Shown here in pieces: positions 27,697 to 36,623 of a stretch of 57,873 nt of DNA. The position numbers were made by a program, and so were the translations under genes. The notes beneath the pieces are model-generated. The model saw only the letters and a program-made list of their open reading frames with translations. It had not been told where the DNA came from and made no database searches. The stretch is taken from assembly GCA_005502875.1 (NCBI GenBank), contig SCMV01000027.1, positions 1 to 57,873 of the forward strand, given 5' to 3'. The DNA is from Comamonadaceae bacterium 2PF. GTDB taxonomy: Bacteria; Pseudomonadota; Gammaproteobacteria; Burkholderiales; Burkholderiaceae_C. Numbering within the stretch: the first letter of the stretch is position 1; every line of letters starts with the position of its first letter.

Positions 27697-28715
27697 GATT
27701 GAGCCCCCACAGGAGTGAAATGAAAGTTCATGACCTGACCTTCGAACTGGGCCAGGCGTTGGATCAGTTGCATGCGGTGTTCAGGCGGCACGAAGAACAT
27801 CATGAAGCCGCCACCGCCTGCTCCAGAAATCTTGCCCGACAGGGCGCCGGCGGCGAGGGCGGCGTCGTAAACGCCATCGATCATCGCGTTGCTGATGCCT
27901 TGGGCCATTTGCTTTTTGGCCACCCACGAGCGGCCCAGGATGTTGGCGTAAGCGCTCAGGTCTCCACGCAGGATCGCTTCCTTCATGGACACCGCGTCGT
28001 GCTTGAGCGCATGCATGGCTTCGATCGAACGCACATCGGCGCGCTCGGTGTTGTCGATCTGCTTTTGGATGATGGCAGCTGATTCGCGAGACTGCCCTGT
28101 GTAGTACAGGACGGTGGAAGCTTCGAGCTCGTTGACCACCCACTCTTTGATGCGCAGCGGGTTCACCAGCACCCGACCTTCGGCGCCGAACTCGATGAAG
28201 TTGAAGCCACCGAACGCCGCAGCGTATTGGTCCTGCTTGCCGCCGGACATCTTCAGGTCTTCGCGTTCGATCTCGAAAGCCAGCCTGGCGAGCTCGTATT
28301 CGCCCAGCCCCAGGTTGAGCCATTCGGCATAGGCCTGCAAGATGGCGACGACCATGGTCGAGGAGGTGCCCAGACCGGAGCCGGCGGGGGCGTCGGCGAA
28401 GGTGGTCAGGGTGCAGGCCAGGGGCTTGCCACCGTTGAACTGCCGAACCACCCTGCGATGGATGCCGCGGTGCAGGCGCAGCGGGTCGGAGTCGGGCATG
28501 TCGGTCTCGGCGTCCAGCAAGACCTCTTCCAGGCGATCGGTGGCCCGAAAGCACACCTTGCCATCGTCTCGAGGTTCGATGATGGCCTGTGCGTAGAGGT
28601 CGATGGTGGCGTTGAGCACGCAGCCACCGTGCACGTCGCTGTAGGGGCTGACGTCGGTGCCGCCGCCTGCCAGGCCGAGGCGAAGGGGAGCACGAGCACG
28701 AAAGATTTTTGTCAT
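27681..28715 (-). CDS. hddA: D-glycero-alpha-D-manno-heptose-7-phosphate kinase
   Basis: A 344-residue GHMP kinase that phosphorylates C1 of heptose 7-phosphate. It shows N-terminal '[20 protein letters not shown]' (typical of HddA and fucokinase-like GHMP kinases), the ATP loop '[14 protein letters not shown]' and C-terminal '[15 protein letters not shown]'. Known HddA enzymes give the alpha-1,7-bisphosphate leading to GDP-heptose, in contrast to the beta/ADP route by HldE in LPS core. First gene of the four-gene heptose cassette, 65 bp downstream of a glycosyltransferase. Confidence 0.93.
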   Translation of the reverse strand: MTKIFRARAPLRLGLAGGGTDVSPYSDVHGGCVLNATIDLYAQAIIEPRDDGKVCFRATDRLEEVLLDAETDMPDSDPLRLHRGIHRRVVRQFNGGKPLACTLTTFADAPAGSGLGTSSTMVVAILQAYAEWLNLGLGEYELARLAFEIEREDLKMSGGKQDQYAAAFGGFNFIEFGAEGRVLVNPLRIKEWVVNELEASTVLYYTGQSRESAAIIQKQIDNTERADVRSIEAMHALKHDAVSMKEAILRGDLSAYANILGRSWVAKKQMAQGISNAMIDGVYDAALAAGALSGKISGAGGGGFMMFFVPPEHRMQLIQRLAQFEGQVMNFHFTPVGAQSWTLG

Positions 28716-28780
28716 GTTCTGGTTCCCTTTGGATGGGATTTGGTTTGCCTTCGAAGTACGGAGGCAGTTTGAGCGTTATC

Positions 28781-29935
28781 TCATGCAGGGTGTTTCAGGA
28801 TGATTTCCAGAACACCACGTGCCATGGCCTCGACGGTGAAATGTTCGAGAAAGGTCGCGTGAGCCTTTTTCCCCATTTCTTCACTGGCTTGCGTTGACAT
28901 CTCCAGCCAGCGCTTGAGCGTGCCGGTGGTGCCCGCCAGCGTGTCCTCACCCACGATGCCCCCGCCACCAGCTTCGATTTCCCGCCAGATGTTGACCTTG
29001 TTGGAGATCAGCACAGGTTTGCCGCAGCCCATGGCCTCGGCCACGGCGATGCCGAAATTCTCCTGATGCGAGGGCAGCGCGAACGCGTCTGCTGCGTGGA
29101 ATGCACCCCACTTGTCGTCGCCGGAGAGCATGCCGAGCCACTGCACGCGCTCGCCCATGCCGCTGTCCCGGGCCATTTTGAGCAAGGGCTGGCACAGGCC
29201 CGCCTCGTCAGGGCCGACCAGGACCAGGTCGACATCGGGGTGCTGCCGAGCCAGCCCGAGGAAGGCCTGCACGAGCAGGTCAGGGCCCTTTTTCTCGTGC
29301 ATGCGCCCGAGGAACAGGACGATGCGCCGATCGCGGTATTGCGGAAAGCGTGTCAGGAAGCGCTCGCGCAGGGCCTCACCGTCCTGCGGGGGCAGGCGGG
29401 TGCCGAAGGCGCTGACTTCCTGGGTGCAGCGGTACAGCCAGAACGATTCATGCGAGAGGATGCGCTCTTCTTCACACGTGAAGATCACGGCAGCCGCGTC
29501 GCGCAAGACCCGGTACTCCGCCCAGGGCCAGTACAGCCATTTTTTGAGGTGTTTGAGCGGGTAGTGCCGCTTGAACCAGGGGTCCAGCATGCCGTGGCTG
29601 AAGACGAAGTACGGTGTCTTCGATCCGCGCAGCGCACGCCAGGTGCCAAAGCCGTTGTACTGCCACAGCCCGTCCACGATCACCGCGTCGTAGTGGGGTG
29701 CGTGCTCGCGCAGCCAGGGCACGAGCTTGGGTGAATAGCGGTAGTGCCCTTTGGCGGGGCCAAGCGCATGCACGGGCAAGGGAAACGACGCCAGCCAATC
29801 GGAGCCCGCCTCATCCAGGCACGCGACCTCGACGGTGTGGCCCCAGGAACTGAGCATGGCCCCCATTTGTCTGACCCCTTCCACCGGCCCGCCGGTGCGG
29901 GGGTCGACGGATGGCAGGACATGCAGCAATTTCAT
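28781..29935 (-). CDS. Glycosyltransferase family 4
   Basis: A 384-residue GT-B retaining glycosyltransferase. N-terminal 'HVLPSVDPRTGGPVEGVRQM' is the acceptor-side Gly-rich loop common in GT4 enzymes. The C-terminal half has 'VLFLGRMHEKKGPDLLVQAF', 'VLVGPDEAG' and the donor-binding E-x7-E motif 'SHQENFGIAVAEAMGCGKPV'. No membrane segment, so it acts on lipid-linked intermediates at the inner face of the cytoplasmic membrane. It lies between the heptose cassette and an acyltransferase. Donor sugar unknown. Confidence 0.9.
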   Translation of the reverse strand: MKLLHVLPSVDPRTGGPVEGVRQMGAMLSSWGHTVEVACLDEAGSDWLASFPLPVHALGPAKGHYRYSPKLVPWLREHAPHYDAVIVDGLWQYNGFGTWRALRGSKTPYFVFSHGMLDPWFKRHYPLKHLKKWLYWPWAEYRVLRDAAAVIFTCEEERILSHESFWLYRCTQEVSAFGTRLPPQDGEALRERFLTRFPQYRDRRIVLFLGRMHEKKGPDLLVQAFLGLARQHPDVDLVLVGPDEAGLCQPLLKMARDSGMGERVQWLGMLSGDDKWGAFHAADAFALPSHQENFGIAVAEAMGCGKPVLISNKVNIWREIEAGGGGIVGEDTLAGTTGTLKRWLEMSTQASEEMGKKAHATFLEHFTVEAMARGVLEIILKHPA

Positions 29936-29941
29936 GTTGAC

Positions 29942-30523
29942 TTACTTCAGGGTGGCTCGGCCACCCACTCGGGGTTTGACGGGGCGGCAGGGCGAGCCAA
30001 CGCACAGCATGCGCGGCGGCATGTCGCCAAAGACCGAGCTGCGCGCGCCGATGACCGCACCTTCTCCGATGGTCACGCCGGGTGCGATGAACACGTCCGC
30101 CGCGACCCAGGCTTGTGAGCCGATGGCGATGGGCCGACCCCGGATGGGGAAGTCGACCTGCTCGTGATCGTGGTCGCCCGCGCACAGGTGGCTGCGTTGC
30201 GAGACCACGGCGTGATCGCCGATGACGATGGGCCCGAGGCTGTAGAGGATGGCGTCGTCGCCGACCCAGGCGCGTTCGCCGATGGTGACTTTCCAGGGGT
30301 AGGTGACGGTGACGGTGGGGCGGATCACCGTGTGTTGCCCCACCTGAGCACCAAAGGCCCTGAGCAGCATCGCCCGGAAACCGTAGGCGAACTGAGGAGA
30401 CCAGCGGAACAGCGTTGCTTGCACGAGCCACCAGAGCTGGACGTACCAGCCAGGTCGGCCCCGAAACCCCGGGGGCAGTCGAAAGCGCGCCAGGTCCTGG
30501 ACGTCAAGGTTGTTCGAGCGCAT
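29942..30523 (-). CDS. WcaF-like hexapeptide acetyltransferase
   Basis: A 193-residue left-handed beta-helix acyltransferase resembling WcaF, the putative colanic acid acetyltransferase. After a Trp-rich helix ('RGRPGWYVQLWWLVQATLF') come hexapeptide repeats 'VGQHTVIRPTVTVTYPW', 'IGERAWVGDDAILYSLGPI', the 'AGDHDHEQ' catalytic His loop and 'APGVTIGEGAVIGARSSV'. The likely role is O-acetylation of an EPS sugar with acetyl-CoA. The start at 30523 overlaps the upstream glycosyltransferase by 20 nt. Confidence 0.88.
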   Translation of the reverse strand: MRSNNLDVQDLARFRLPPGFRGRPGWYVQLWWLVQATLFRWSPQFAYGFRAMLLRAFGAQVGQHTVIRPTVTVTYPWKVTIGERAWVGDDAILYSLGPIVIGDHAVVSQRSHLCAGDHDHEQVDFPIRGRPIAIGSQAWVAADVFIAPGVTIGEGAVIGARSSVFGDMPPRMLCVGSPCRPVKPRVGGRATLK

Positions 30524-31661
30524 GCAGGGCCTGGTTGAATCGTTCGAAGACGGCGGTCTCGCCGTAGCGTTGGCACACCGCATGGCGAAGCGCGGACAGC
30601 TCGGCGTGGCGGCGCGCGTAGAGCGCGGGCGCGCGCTGCATGGCGTGAACCAACTCGTTGACGGAGCCGTCAAAGGTTTCGATGTGGCCGGCCAGGTCGA
30701 GGTCGATCGCCGGCAATGGCGTGGTGATCAGCAGGGCGCCACTGGCCAGGGCTTCGCAAACCTTGAAGGGGAACACGCCGTTGTCCATCTCGGTGATGGC
30801 GGCGTGTGGGTTCACGATGGCATCGCAACCCGACATCAAGCGGATGACATCGCGGTGTGCGACGGCGCCGTGGAACTCGATGGCATCCGGGTGACGCTCG
30901 GCGATGTCGCGCAAGCGATCGGTCAGGCTGCCAACGCCGGTGACGACCAGCTTCCAGCGCTCTGGCATGCGCGGCACCAGCTCCAGCAGGGTCTGAACGC
31001 CCTTGTCCACTTCCAGGCCGCCGAAATAGCCCAGGCGATGGGTGGCGCCGGAGAAACGTTCGCGATCTGGCAAGGTGGCGATGGCGTCCTGCAGCACCGA
31101 GGGAAGCAGGAAACTTTGCTGCACGCGCGATGCGTACTGCCGCATGAGGTCGGCGTTGACGAACGTCACCATGTCTGCGCGAGGCAGCAGGCGCTGGAAG
31201 TACCACTGATCGAGGTGCGGCTTGGGGTTGAGTCCGCGGTGGCGAGCCAGGGGCAGGTCTTCGAGCTCCAGGATCAAGCGCGCGCCTGTGCGCGCCTGCA
31301 GCGCCATGCCCCAGCGTGCCTCGAAGGCGTAGGAGTTGTACAGCCAGATCAGTTGCGGTTTGCGACGGGCGAGCTCGTCGATGAGCGAGCCCGCGTGCAG
31401 GACATTGAACAGCTTGCCGACCTTGCGATGTGGCAGGCATGCCGGGCGCCAAAGGGTCACCGCTGACTCGCCCACCACCGCTGCCTGGCCTTGCACTGGC
31501 GGAGCCAGGCGTTGCTCGGGGTGCCCGCTGTCGACGTAGTGCAGCTCGTAGCCCATGCGCTGCAGCAGCTTGGCCACCAACTCGATTTTTTTGGTGGCGC
31601 CGAGGTGTTCCGCCGGGAACCCTGGTGAGTAAGACGCCATCAGGACTGCCACGGGCTTCAT
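30504..31661 (-). CDS. Glycosyltransferase (GT4-like, GT-B fold)
   Basis: A 385-residue putative glycosyltransferase. The N-terminus 'VLMASYSPGFPAEHLGATKK' and the mid 'LILELEDLPLARHRG' fit a GT-B N-domain. The C-domain has 'LGYFGGLEVDKGVQTLLELV', 'VVTGVGSLTDRLRDIA' and a degenerate donor motif around 'NGVFPFKVCEALASGALLI', where the usual E-x7-E is only partly kept. It overlaps its neighbours on both sides (20 and 4 nt). Donor and linkage cannot be told. Confidence 0.85.
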   Translation of the reverse strand: MKPVAVLMASYSPGFPAEHLGATKKIELVAKLLQRMGYELHYVDSGHPEQRLAPPVQGQAAVVGESAVTLWRPACLPHRKVGKLFNVLHAGSLIDELARRKPQLIWLYNSYAFEARWGMALQARTGARLILELEDLPLARHRGLNPKPHLDQWYFQRLLPRADMVTFVNADLMRQYASRVQQSFLLPSVLQDAIATLPDRERFSGATHRLGYFGGLEVDKGVQTLLELVPRMPERWKLVVTGVGSLTDRLRDIAERHPDAIEFHGAVAHRDVIRLMSGCDAIVNPHAAITEMDNGVFPFKVCEALASGALLITTPLPAIDLDLAGHIETFDGSVNELVHAMQRAPALYARRHAELSALRHAVCQRYGETAVFERFNQALHALEQP

Positions 31662-33022
31662 GTCGTGACCTCGGCTGGTTGCGACTTGATCAGTGCGTGA
31701 ACGGCCTGTTCGAACTTGCCCAGCACGGCCTCGTGCGACAGGTTCGCGAGCGCATGCTGGCGGCCGACGGCACCAAGGCGAGCTTGCTCTTGAGGCGAGC
31801 TGGCGAGGTCTCGGATGGCGCAGGTGAGGGCAGCTGCGTCACCTGGCTCGACCCGCACACCGCATTCCGCCAGGACCTGACCCAGCTGGGTTTGCAGCGA
31901 GGCCGTGCCGATCACCGGTTTGCCGCTGGCGAGCATGCCGGTGAGTTTCGATGGCATCACCAGGTCTGCTGCATCGGCCCTTTGGGGCAACACATGGATG
32001 TCTGCCATGTTGAGCAAGTCGTTGAGCAACTCAAGCGGTTGCAGGGGCAGCCACCGCACGTTGTTGAGGTCAGCCGCGTGGGCCTTGAGCGTGGCTTCGG
32101 CGGCGCCAGCGCCCACCATGACGAACTGAATCTGCGGCTCAGCCTGCAGTGCCCTGGCCGCATCCAGGACCACCTCGATCCCCTGCTTTTGCCCCAGGTT
32201 GCCGGCATACAGGACCACGGTGGCGTCTTCAGGCAGCCCCGCCAGCTGTCGGCAGGGGTTGAGGGCGCGCGGGGTTTGCAGTGGGTGGATCGTCGAGACG
32301 TCCACCCAGTTGGGGAACTCGACGATCCGGTGGTGATCGACCCCTTTTTGCGCCAGGCGTTCCACCATCTTCTGGGAGATGCTGGAGACGCGGTCAAAGC
32401 GGCGCATCAACCAGGATTCGATGCCCAGTGCCAGGCGTTGCAATGTTTTGCCTCGCCCGCCCATGCCCATCGCGTGCATGGCGTCCACCTCGAAGTCCTG
32501 GACGTGCAACCACACGGGGGTGCGGGTCAGCTTGCCCACCAGCCATGCGCCAGGGGCGCAAGCCAGAGTTGGCACGACCAACATGATCACAGCGGGTCGT
32601 TGCCTCAGGCTCTGCCACAGCAGCGCCGGGAAGCTGGTGATGGCGAAGCTGATCAGGTGCAGCATGCGCGTCTTGCCCGAGACCTTTTGTGGCACCCACA
32701 GCGGGCAGCGCAGCACGCGCAGCTTGTCCTGCGACAGCGCCTTGTCCGTGCTGTAGCGCCATCCCACGTAGCCCTCGCGGATGGCCCACTCGGGGTAGTA
32801 GGGCGGCGCCGTGACGACCTGGACCTGGTGCCCGCGAAGGGCCAGCCAGCGCGCCATCTCACCCGAGTACTTGCCGATGCCCGTGAGCTCGGGCTCGTAG
32901 TTCAGGCCGTACAACAGGACCGAGAAGGCGGGCTGTTCTGCGCCAGGGGGGCTCACGCGAGCGCCTGCGACCGAGGCGTGATGGCGGTCGTCAGGCGATG
33001 GGGGGTGTGATGCGCGAATCAT
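31658..33022 (-). CDS. WcaI-like glycosyltransferase family 4
   Basis: A 454-residue GT4 enzyme resembling WcaI, the putative colanic acid fucosyl/glycosyltransferase: 'YGLNYEPELTGIGKYSGEMA' at the N-terminus, 'VVTAPPYYPEWAI' and 'WLHVQDFEVDAMHAMGM' are characteristic. The donor half has 'VVLYAGNLGQKQGIEVVLDA' and 'GMLASGKPVIGTAS'. The first about 30 residues are Pro/His-rich and poorly conserved, so the true start may be slightly downstream. It overlaps the Wzy gene by 4 nt. Given gmd/fcl in the same operon, GDP-fucose is one possible donor. Confidence 0.9.
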   Translation of the reverse strand: MIRASHPPSPDDRHHASVAGARVSPPGAEQPAFSVLLYGLNYEPELTGIGKYSGEMARWLALRGHQVQVVTAPPYYPEWAIREGYVGWRYSTDKALSQDKLRVLRCPLWVPQKVSGKTRMLHLISFAITSFPALLWQSLRQRPAVIMLVVPTLACAPGAWLVGKLTRTPVWLHVQDFEVDAMHAMGMGGRGKTLQRLALGIESWLMRRFDRVSSISQKMVERLAQKGVDHHRIVEFPNWVDVSTIHPLQTPRALNPCRQLAGLPEDATVVLYAGNLGQKQGIEVVLDAARALQAEPQIQFVMVGAGAAEATLKAHAADLNNVRWLPLQPLELLNDLLNMADIHVLPQRADAADLVMPSKLTGMLASGKPVIGTASLQTQLGQVLAECGVRVEPGDAAALTCAIRDLASSPQEQARLGAVGRQHALANLSHEAVLGKFEQAVHALIKSQPAEVTT

Positions 33023-34521
33023 GACGATGAGATCACCGTGGTCGACGAGCCGTTGGGGGGCTCATTTAATGCGCTGCCCGGAGACTTGCTGGTGGGCTTC
33101 AAAGCTCTGGCGACACGCAAATAAATCAGCACAGCGAAGCAGACCCAGAACGCCTTCTGGAATGTTTCGATGATGAGCAAGCTGTGCGCAATGGAGAAGA
33201 CCAGCAGGACAGCAGTGAGAAGTCCCAGCACCTTCTGTAGAAAGTTGCCTTCTTGCCTGGCGCTGCGCATGATCAGTTCGGCACAGAACCCAAGCAGGAA
33301 CATCACCACTGGTACGATCGTCCAGCCGACATCCAGGGCCAGGTCCCGCAAAAAAGTCGGCCAAACGTTGTCGCCGTAACCCATGACACGCAGGTAGCGT
33401 GTCGCTTCCAGACGAATGTCTGTGACAGTCTGCTGTTCTTTGACTTGACCCATGCGACGCATGGCGAAAGTTACAGGGCCGGAGAAGTTGTACTGCCCCC
33501 AATACGGACCAGGAAACTGGCCATTGGGCATGTCGTAGTAGTAAGTGAACGTTGTTAGCGGCACAGTGAGATAACTGAAGCTCAACAGCGCATATTGCAT
33601 CTCCTCGTTGCCACCAATCAGCTCCTCGATCAGAGGTGATGGCGACGCCCGATGGTATTGGTACAACGAAACCAGTGGCGGGGTCTCGCCGATGCGGTCC
33701 TTGATGAAAGTTGTCGCAAAAAACCAGACCGAGCTGACTGCACCAAATATCAAGAGGGTGTAGACGCCGCCCCTGGCTCGCCCTAGCCCATTGTTGATGT
33801 ATTGAAAGATGGTGCGCTTGGGGTCCATCAAAGCGCCGAGGATGGCGCCCATCACGAGCAGGATGATGCCCATGCGACCACCTTGGATGAGTAAGGCGTT
33901 GAAGGCAACCATCACAATGGAAAAAAACGCACCAGCGATCAAAAGCTGCAACTGCCACCGCTTGAGTTCGAGCTTCGTTGCGACCCCGGCTGCAATCAGG
34001 CACACGTAGACCGTGGATGCAGATGACAGGAACTCGAATGATGCGAAAGGTCCACCCCTCATGAGGGCCGAGTTCGCAAATTTCTCGATGCGGATGGTCT
34101 CCAGTCCTTCTCCGCTCAGGCGCTCCCACAGCCCGACTCGGCTGGTTGCCAAGCCGTCGTAGATGGCAAAGAACGTACCCAACACACCAACGAAACCAAT
34201 CGCGACCAGCATCGGCAGCGTGATCCTCAACTCGTCTGCGGCAGCGTCCTTGGGGCGGCTGGCGCGGGGCACCAGCAGCACCCCGATCAGGAATGCGGTA
34301 TGGCAGAGCAGGATGTAGAGGATGTGCCGCGCCTCGACGTGCTCGCGGTTGATGAAGATCGGCAGCGCATAGGCGATGCTCTGGATCACCCAGGTGCCCG
34401 TCAGCAGCACGACCGGATCGGTGTACCAAACCACGTTCTGACGGCTCAGCTTCAGCATGCCGCGGCGGATCAACACCAGCGACAACAGCAGCGCCGCCAG
34501 CACATACCCCATCTCATTCAT
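33019..34521 (-). CDS. wzy: Oligosaccharide repeat-unit polymerase (Wzy-type)
   Basis: A 500-residue polytopic membrane protein with about ten or more hydrophobic segments and a large periplasmic loop at about 290-395 ('YQYHRASPSPLIEELIGGNE', 'YYYDMPNGQFPGPYWGQYNF'), as expected for Wzy/O-antigen polymerases. It would polymerise flipped lipid-linked units in the periplasm with the EpsF length regulator. GAGGA sits at proper distance from ATG 34521 but directly abuts ATG 34527, so 34521 is preferred. Base composition is visibly more A/T-rich than the neighbours, common for wzy genes. Confidence 0.85.
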   Translation of the reverse strand: MNEMGYVLAALLLSLVLIRRGMLKLSRQNVVWYTDPVVLLTGTWVIQSIAYALPIFINREHVEARHILYILLCHTAFLIGVLLVPRASRPKDAAADELRITLPMLVAIGFVGVLGTFFAIYDGLATSRVGLWERLSGEGLETIRIEKFANSALMRGGPFASFEFLSSASTVYVCLIAAGVATKLELKRWQLQLLIAGAFFSIVMVAFNALLIQGGRMGIILLVMGAILGALMDPKRTIFQYINNGLGRARGGVYTLLIFGAVSSVWFFATTFIKDRIGETPPLVSLYQYHRASPSPLIEELIGGNEEMQYALLSFSYLTVPLTTFTYYYDMPNGQFPGPYWGQYNFSGPVTFAMRRMGQVKEQQTVTDIRLEATRYLRVMGYGDNVWPTFLRDLALDVGWTIVPVVMFLLGFCAELIMRSARQEGNFLQKVLGLLTAVLLVFSIAHSLLIIETFQKAFWVCFAVLIYLRVARALKPTSKSPGSALNEPPNGSSTTVISSS

Positions 34522-34542
34522 AAGCATGTCCTCGCGTGTGGC

Positions 34543-35382
34543 TCACCGTGTGCGCTTCCATTGTTTGCTGCCCTGGTCGAACCGGATGGCATTGTCGTAG
34601 CCCAGCGCCCTGATGGCAAAGGGGGGCAGGCTGGCCAGGACCTTGTCTGCGAGGATGAAGGCGCGATCTGACAGCGACAGGGGGCCGTCGCAGACCTGCG
34701 TCAGCTCCGCAAAGTAGCGGTCCTTGGCCTCTGACAGCTGACCGGGCTGGATGCTGAAGGCAGCCAGGGCGCTGTTGACCGCCAGCAGCTCGTTCTGGCG
34801 CGACATGCACACCCAGAGGTAATAGTCCCCCACCAGCTTGAGCTGTCGCAGGCGCGACACGTCCACGCTGGACCACAGGCTGCTGCGCCAGAAGGTCGAT
34901 TCCTGCTGGATGTAGGGCAAGCGAGGGCCGTAGGCGCCACGCTGGATCAGCCCAGACCAGTAACGCCGGGTGCGCTCGACCTGGAACACCTGACCTCGCT
35001 CGTTGCGCAACACGGAAAGCCCTGTGAGCCAGTTCACCGTCGGGTCTTCCAGGGATTCAGCCACGACATCGAATGCCCACGGGAAGTACATGTCCCCGGC
35101 GTTGATGTAGGACTGCACCTCGCCGGTGGCGTGCTCGAACCCTTTGGCCACGGCGTCGTACATGCCCCGATCGCGTTCGCTGATCCAGGTGATGCGAGGG
35201 TCGTTCAGCGAGGCCAGGTACTCCGGCGTGCCGTCTTGGGAGCCGCCATCCACGATGATGTATTGCAGCTCGGCCCGGCCTTCGAGGAAGGCGCTCTGGT
35301 TCAGAACCGATGCGATCGTCTCAGGCAGGAAGGGCCGCGCGTTGTAGCAAGGCGTGACCACCGTGAACTTACGCGGGCGCAT
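34543..35382 (-). CDS. Glycosyltransferase family 2
   Basis: A 279-residue GT-A enzyme. 'VVTPCYNARPFLPETIASVL' is the nucleotide-binding strand, 'YIIVDGGSQDGTPEYLA' the first Asp motif and 'YINAGDMYFPWAFDVV' the DxD-equivalent. Similar to the WcaA/colanic-acid type. AGGAG upstream of ATG 35382 decides the start, although the frame stays open to 35487. It overlaps the upstream GT4 gene by 14 nt. No membrane segment; donor unknown. Confidence 0.9.
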   Translation of the reverse strand: MRPRKFTVVTPCYNARPFLPETIASVLNQSAFLEGRAELQYIIVDGGSQDGTPEYLASLNDPRITWISERDRGMYDAVAKGFEHATGEVQSYINAGDMYFPWAFDVVAESLEDPTVNWLTGLSVLRNERGQVFQVERTRRYWSGLIQRGAYGPRLPYIQQESTFWRSSLWSSVDVSRLRQLKLVGDYYLWVCMSRQNELLAVNSALAAFSIQPGQLSEAKDRYFAELTQVCDGPLSLSDRAFILADKVLASLPPFAIRALGYDNAIRFDQGSKQWKRTR

Positions 35383-36619
35383 GCACGTCTCCTGTCGCCT
35401 GCGAGATGGGGCCTTGCGATGCTTGCCTGAGGACCTCGACCACGCGCCCGATGCGACGGCCGTCGTAGCAGGCGCGCGCGGCGTCACGCTGGTCCTTCTG
35501 GCCTGCGGCCCCAGCCTGGCGTTGCACGATCAGCTCGGCGAACACGGTGGGGTCGTCCGAGATGCCAAAGCACTTTTGCCCCGCTTCGGCCAGACCGGTC
35601 ATCGCGATGGGGGTGGCCACCAGCCCGGCCGGTGTGAAGAGCATCTCGATGCACTTGGTGTAGACGCCGCTGCCAGCAAAGACCGGGTTGATGAGGACCC
35701 GGGCGCTTCGCAAGATGGGCTCGGCTTCAGGCGGGTTCTCGATCAGGGCGACATTGGCTCGCTCAGCCGCTGCGCGCACCTCCGGCGACGGGCGCGATCC
35801 GGCGATGAAGGCCTTGAGGTCAGGCAAGCGCTGGCGCAACTGAGGCACGACCTTGTCGAGGAACCACACGATGCCTTCGACGTTGTTGGGCTGATAGAGG
35901 TTGCCAAGGTAGCCCACGTGATGGCCCGGTGACCAGTCGGCCTCCTGGCTGACCCGCTGCGCCCAGTTTTGCTCGACCACCAGGGGCAACCATTCACCAT
36001 GGCGGTGGCCACGGGCATGCCAGTGTTTGGCGTCATCGGGCGAGCAATCGAAATACCAGGCGGAGCTTGAAAAAATAGACTCTTCAAGTTCGTCGATCCC
36101 CTGAACGTTGAGCCAGGTGTTGACCCGCTCCTTGATGCCCTTGGCCCGTTCGTGGATGAAGCGCGCGTAGCGGGACTCGATGTTGTGCGACCGGTAGACG
36201 ATGCGCAGCGCAAAGGCCTTGGCGATCTGCTGTGCAGCCGAGTAGGCGAACGGGCCTTCCAGCAACAGGGCCTGTGGACCGAAGCCCTTGAGGTCACCCT
36301 GGACCTTGGCCCAGTCTGCCGGTGTCAGCAGGCGACGGCGAGCATAGCCAGGCAGGCCGAGCGTGAGGTGCGAGTTGGCGAACTTGCCCTTTTCGTCGAG
36401 CACCGTGAGCGAATGCAGCACCTGCCGCATGGGGGAGTCGGCCGCAGGCAGCTCTTCGCCCAGCGCTGCGTTGCGCCAGCAAACCAGGTGGATGAGCACC
36501 CCTTGCGCTGCCAGGGCCTGCAGGCGGCGCCAGACATCGAGGCGACCGCCGTGGTTCATCGGGTAGGGCAGCTCGTGGTAGACCACCACGAGGCGCAGCG
36601 GGGTGGATGCGGCACTCAT
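35369..36619 (-). CDS. Glycosyltransferase family 4 (GT-B)
   Basis: A 416-residue GT-B enzyme. The start 'LVVVYHELPYPMNHGGRLDV' is the acceptor-domain Gly loop. 'RIVYRSHNIESRYARFIHE' and 'HHVGYLGNLYQPNNVEGIVW' are typical of the GT4 group that includes TuaH/Spy-like enzymes. The donor-side 'LINPVFAGSGVYTKCIEML' replaces the strict E-x7-E. Minus-strand member of the operon between the GT2 and the DUF115-like gene, 4 bp downstream of the latter. Confidence 0.87.
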   Translation of the reverse strand: MSAASTPLRLVVVYHELPYPMNHGGRLDVWRRLQALAAQGVLIHLVCWRNAALGEELPAADSPMRQVLHSLTVLDEKGKFANSHLTLGLPGYARRRLLTPADWAKVQGDLKGFGPQALLLEGPFAYSAAQQIAKAFALRIVYRSHNIESRYARFIHERAKGIKERVNTWLNVQGIDELEESIFSSSAWYFDCSPDDAKHWHARGHRHGEWLPLVVEQNWAQRVSQEADWSPGHHVGYLGNLYQPNNVEGIVWFLDKVVPQLRQRLPDLKAFIAGSRPSPEVRAAAERANVALIENPPEAEPILRSARVLINPVFAGSGVYTKCIEMLFTPAGLVATPIAMTGLAEAGQKCFGISDDPTVFAELIVQRQAGAAGQKDQRDAARACYDGRRIGRVVEVLRQASQGPISQATGDVHAPA

Positions 36620-36623
36620 GCGC

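Noticed and set aside
31430..33010. Plus-strand frame of 526 codons opposite the WcaI-like glycosyltransferase
   Set aside because: Antisense His/Gln/Val-rich shadow of a gene with intact GT4 motifs.
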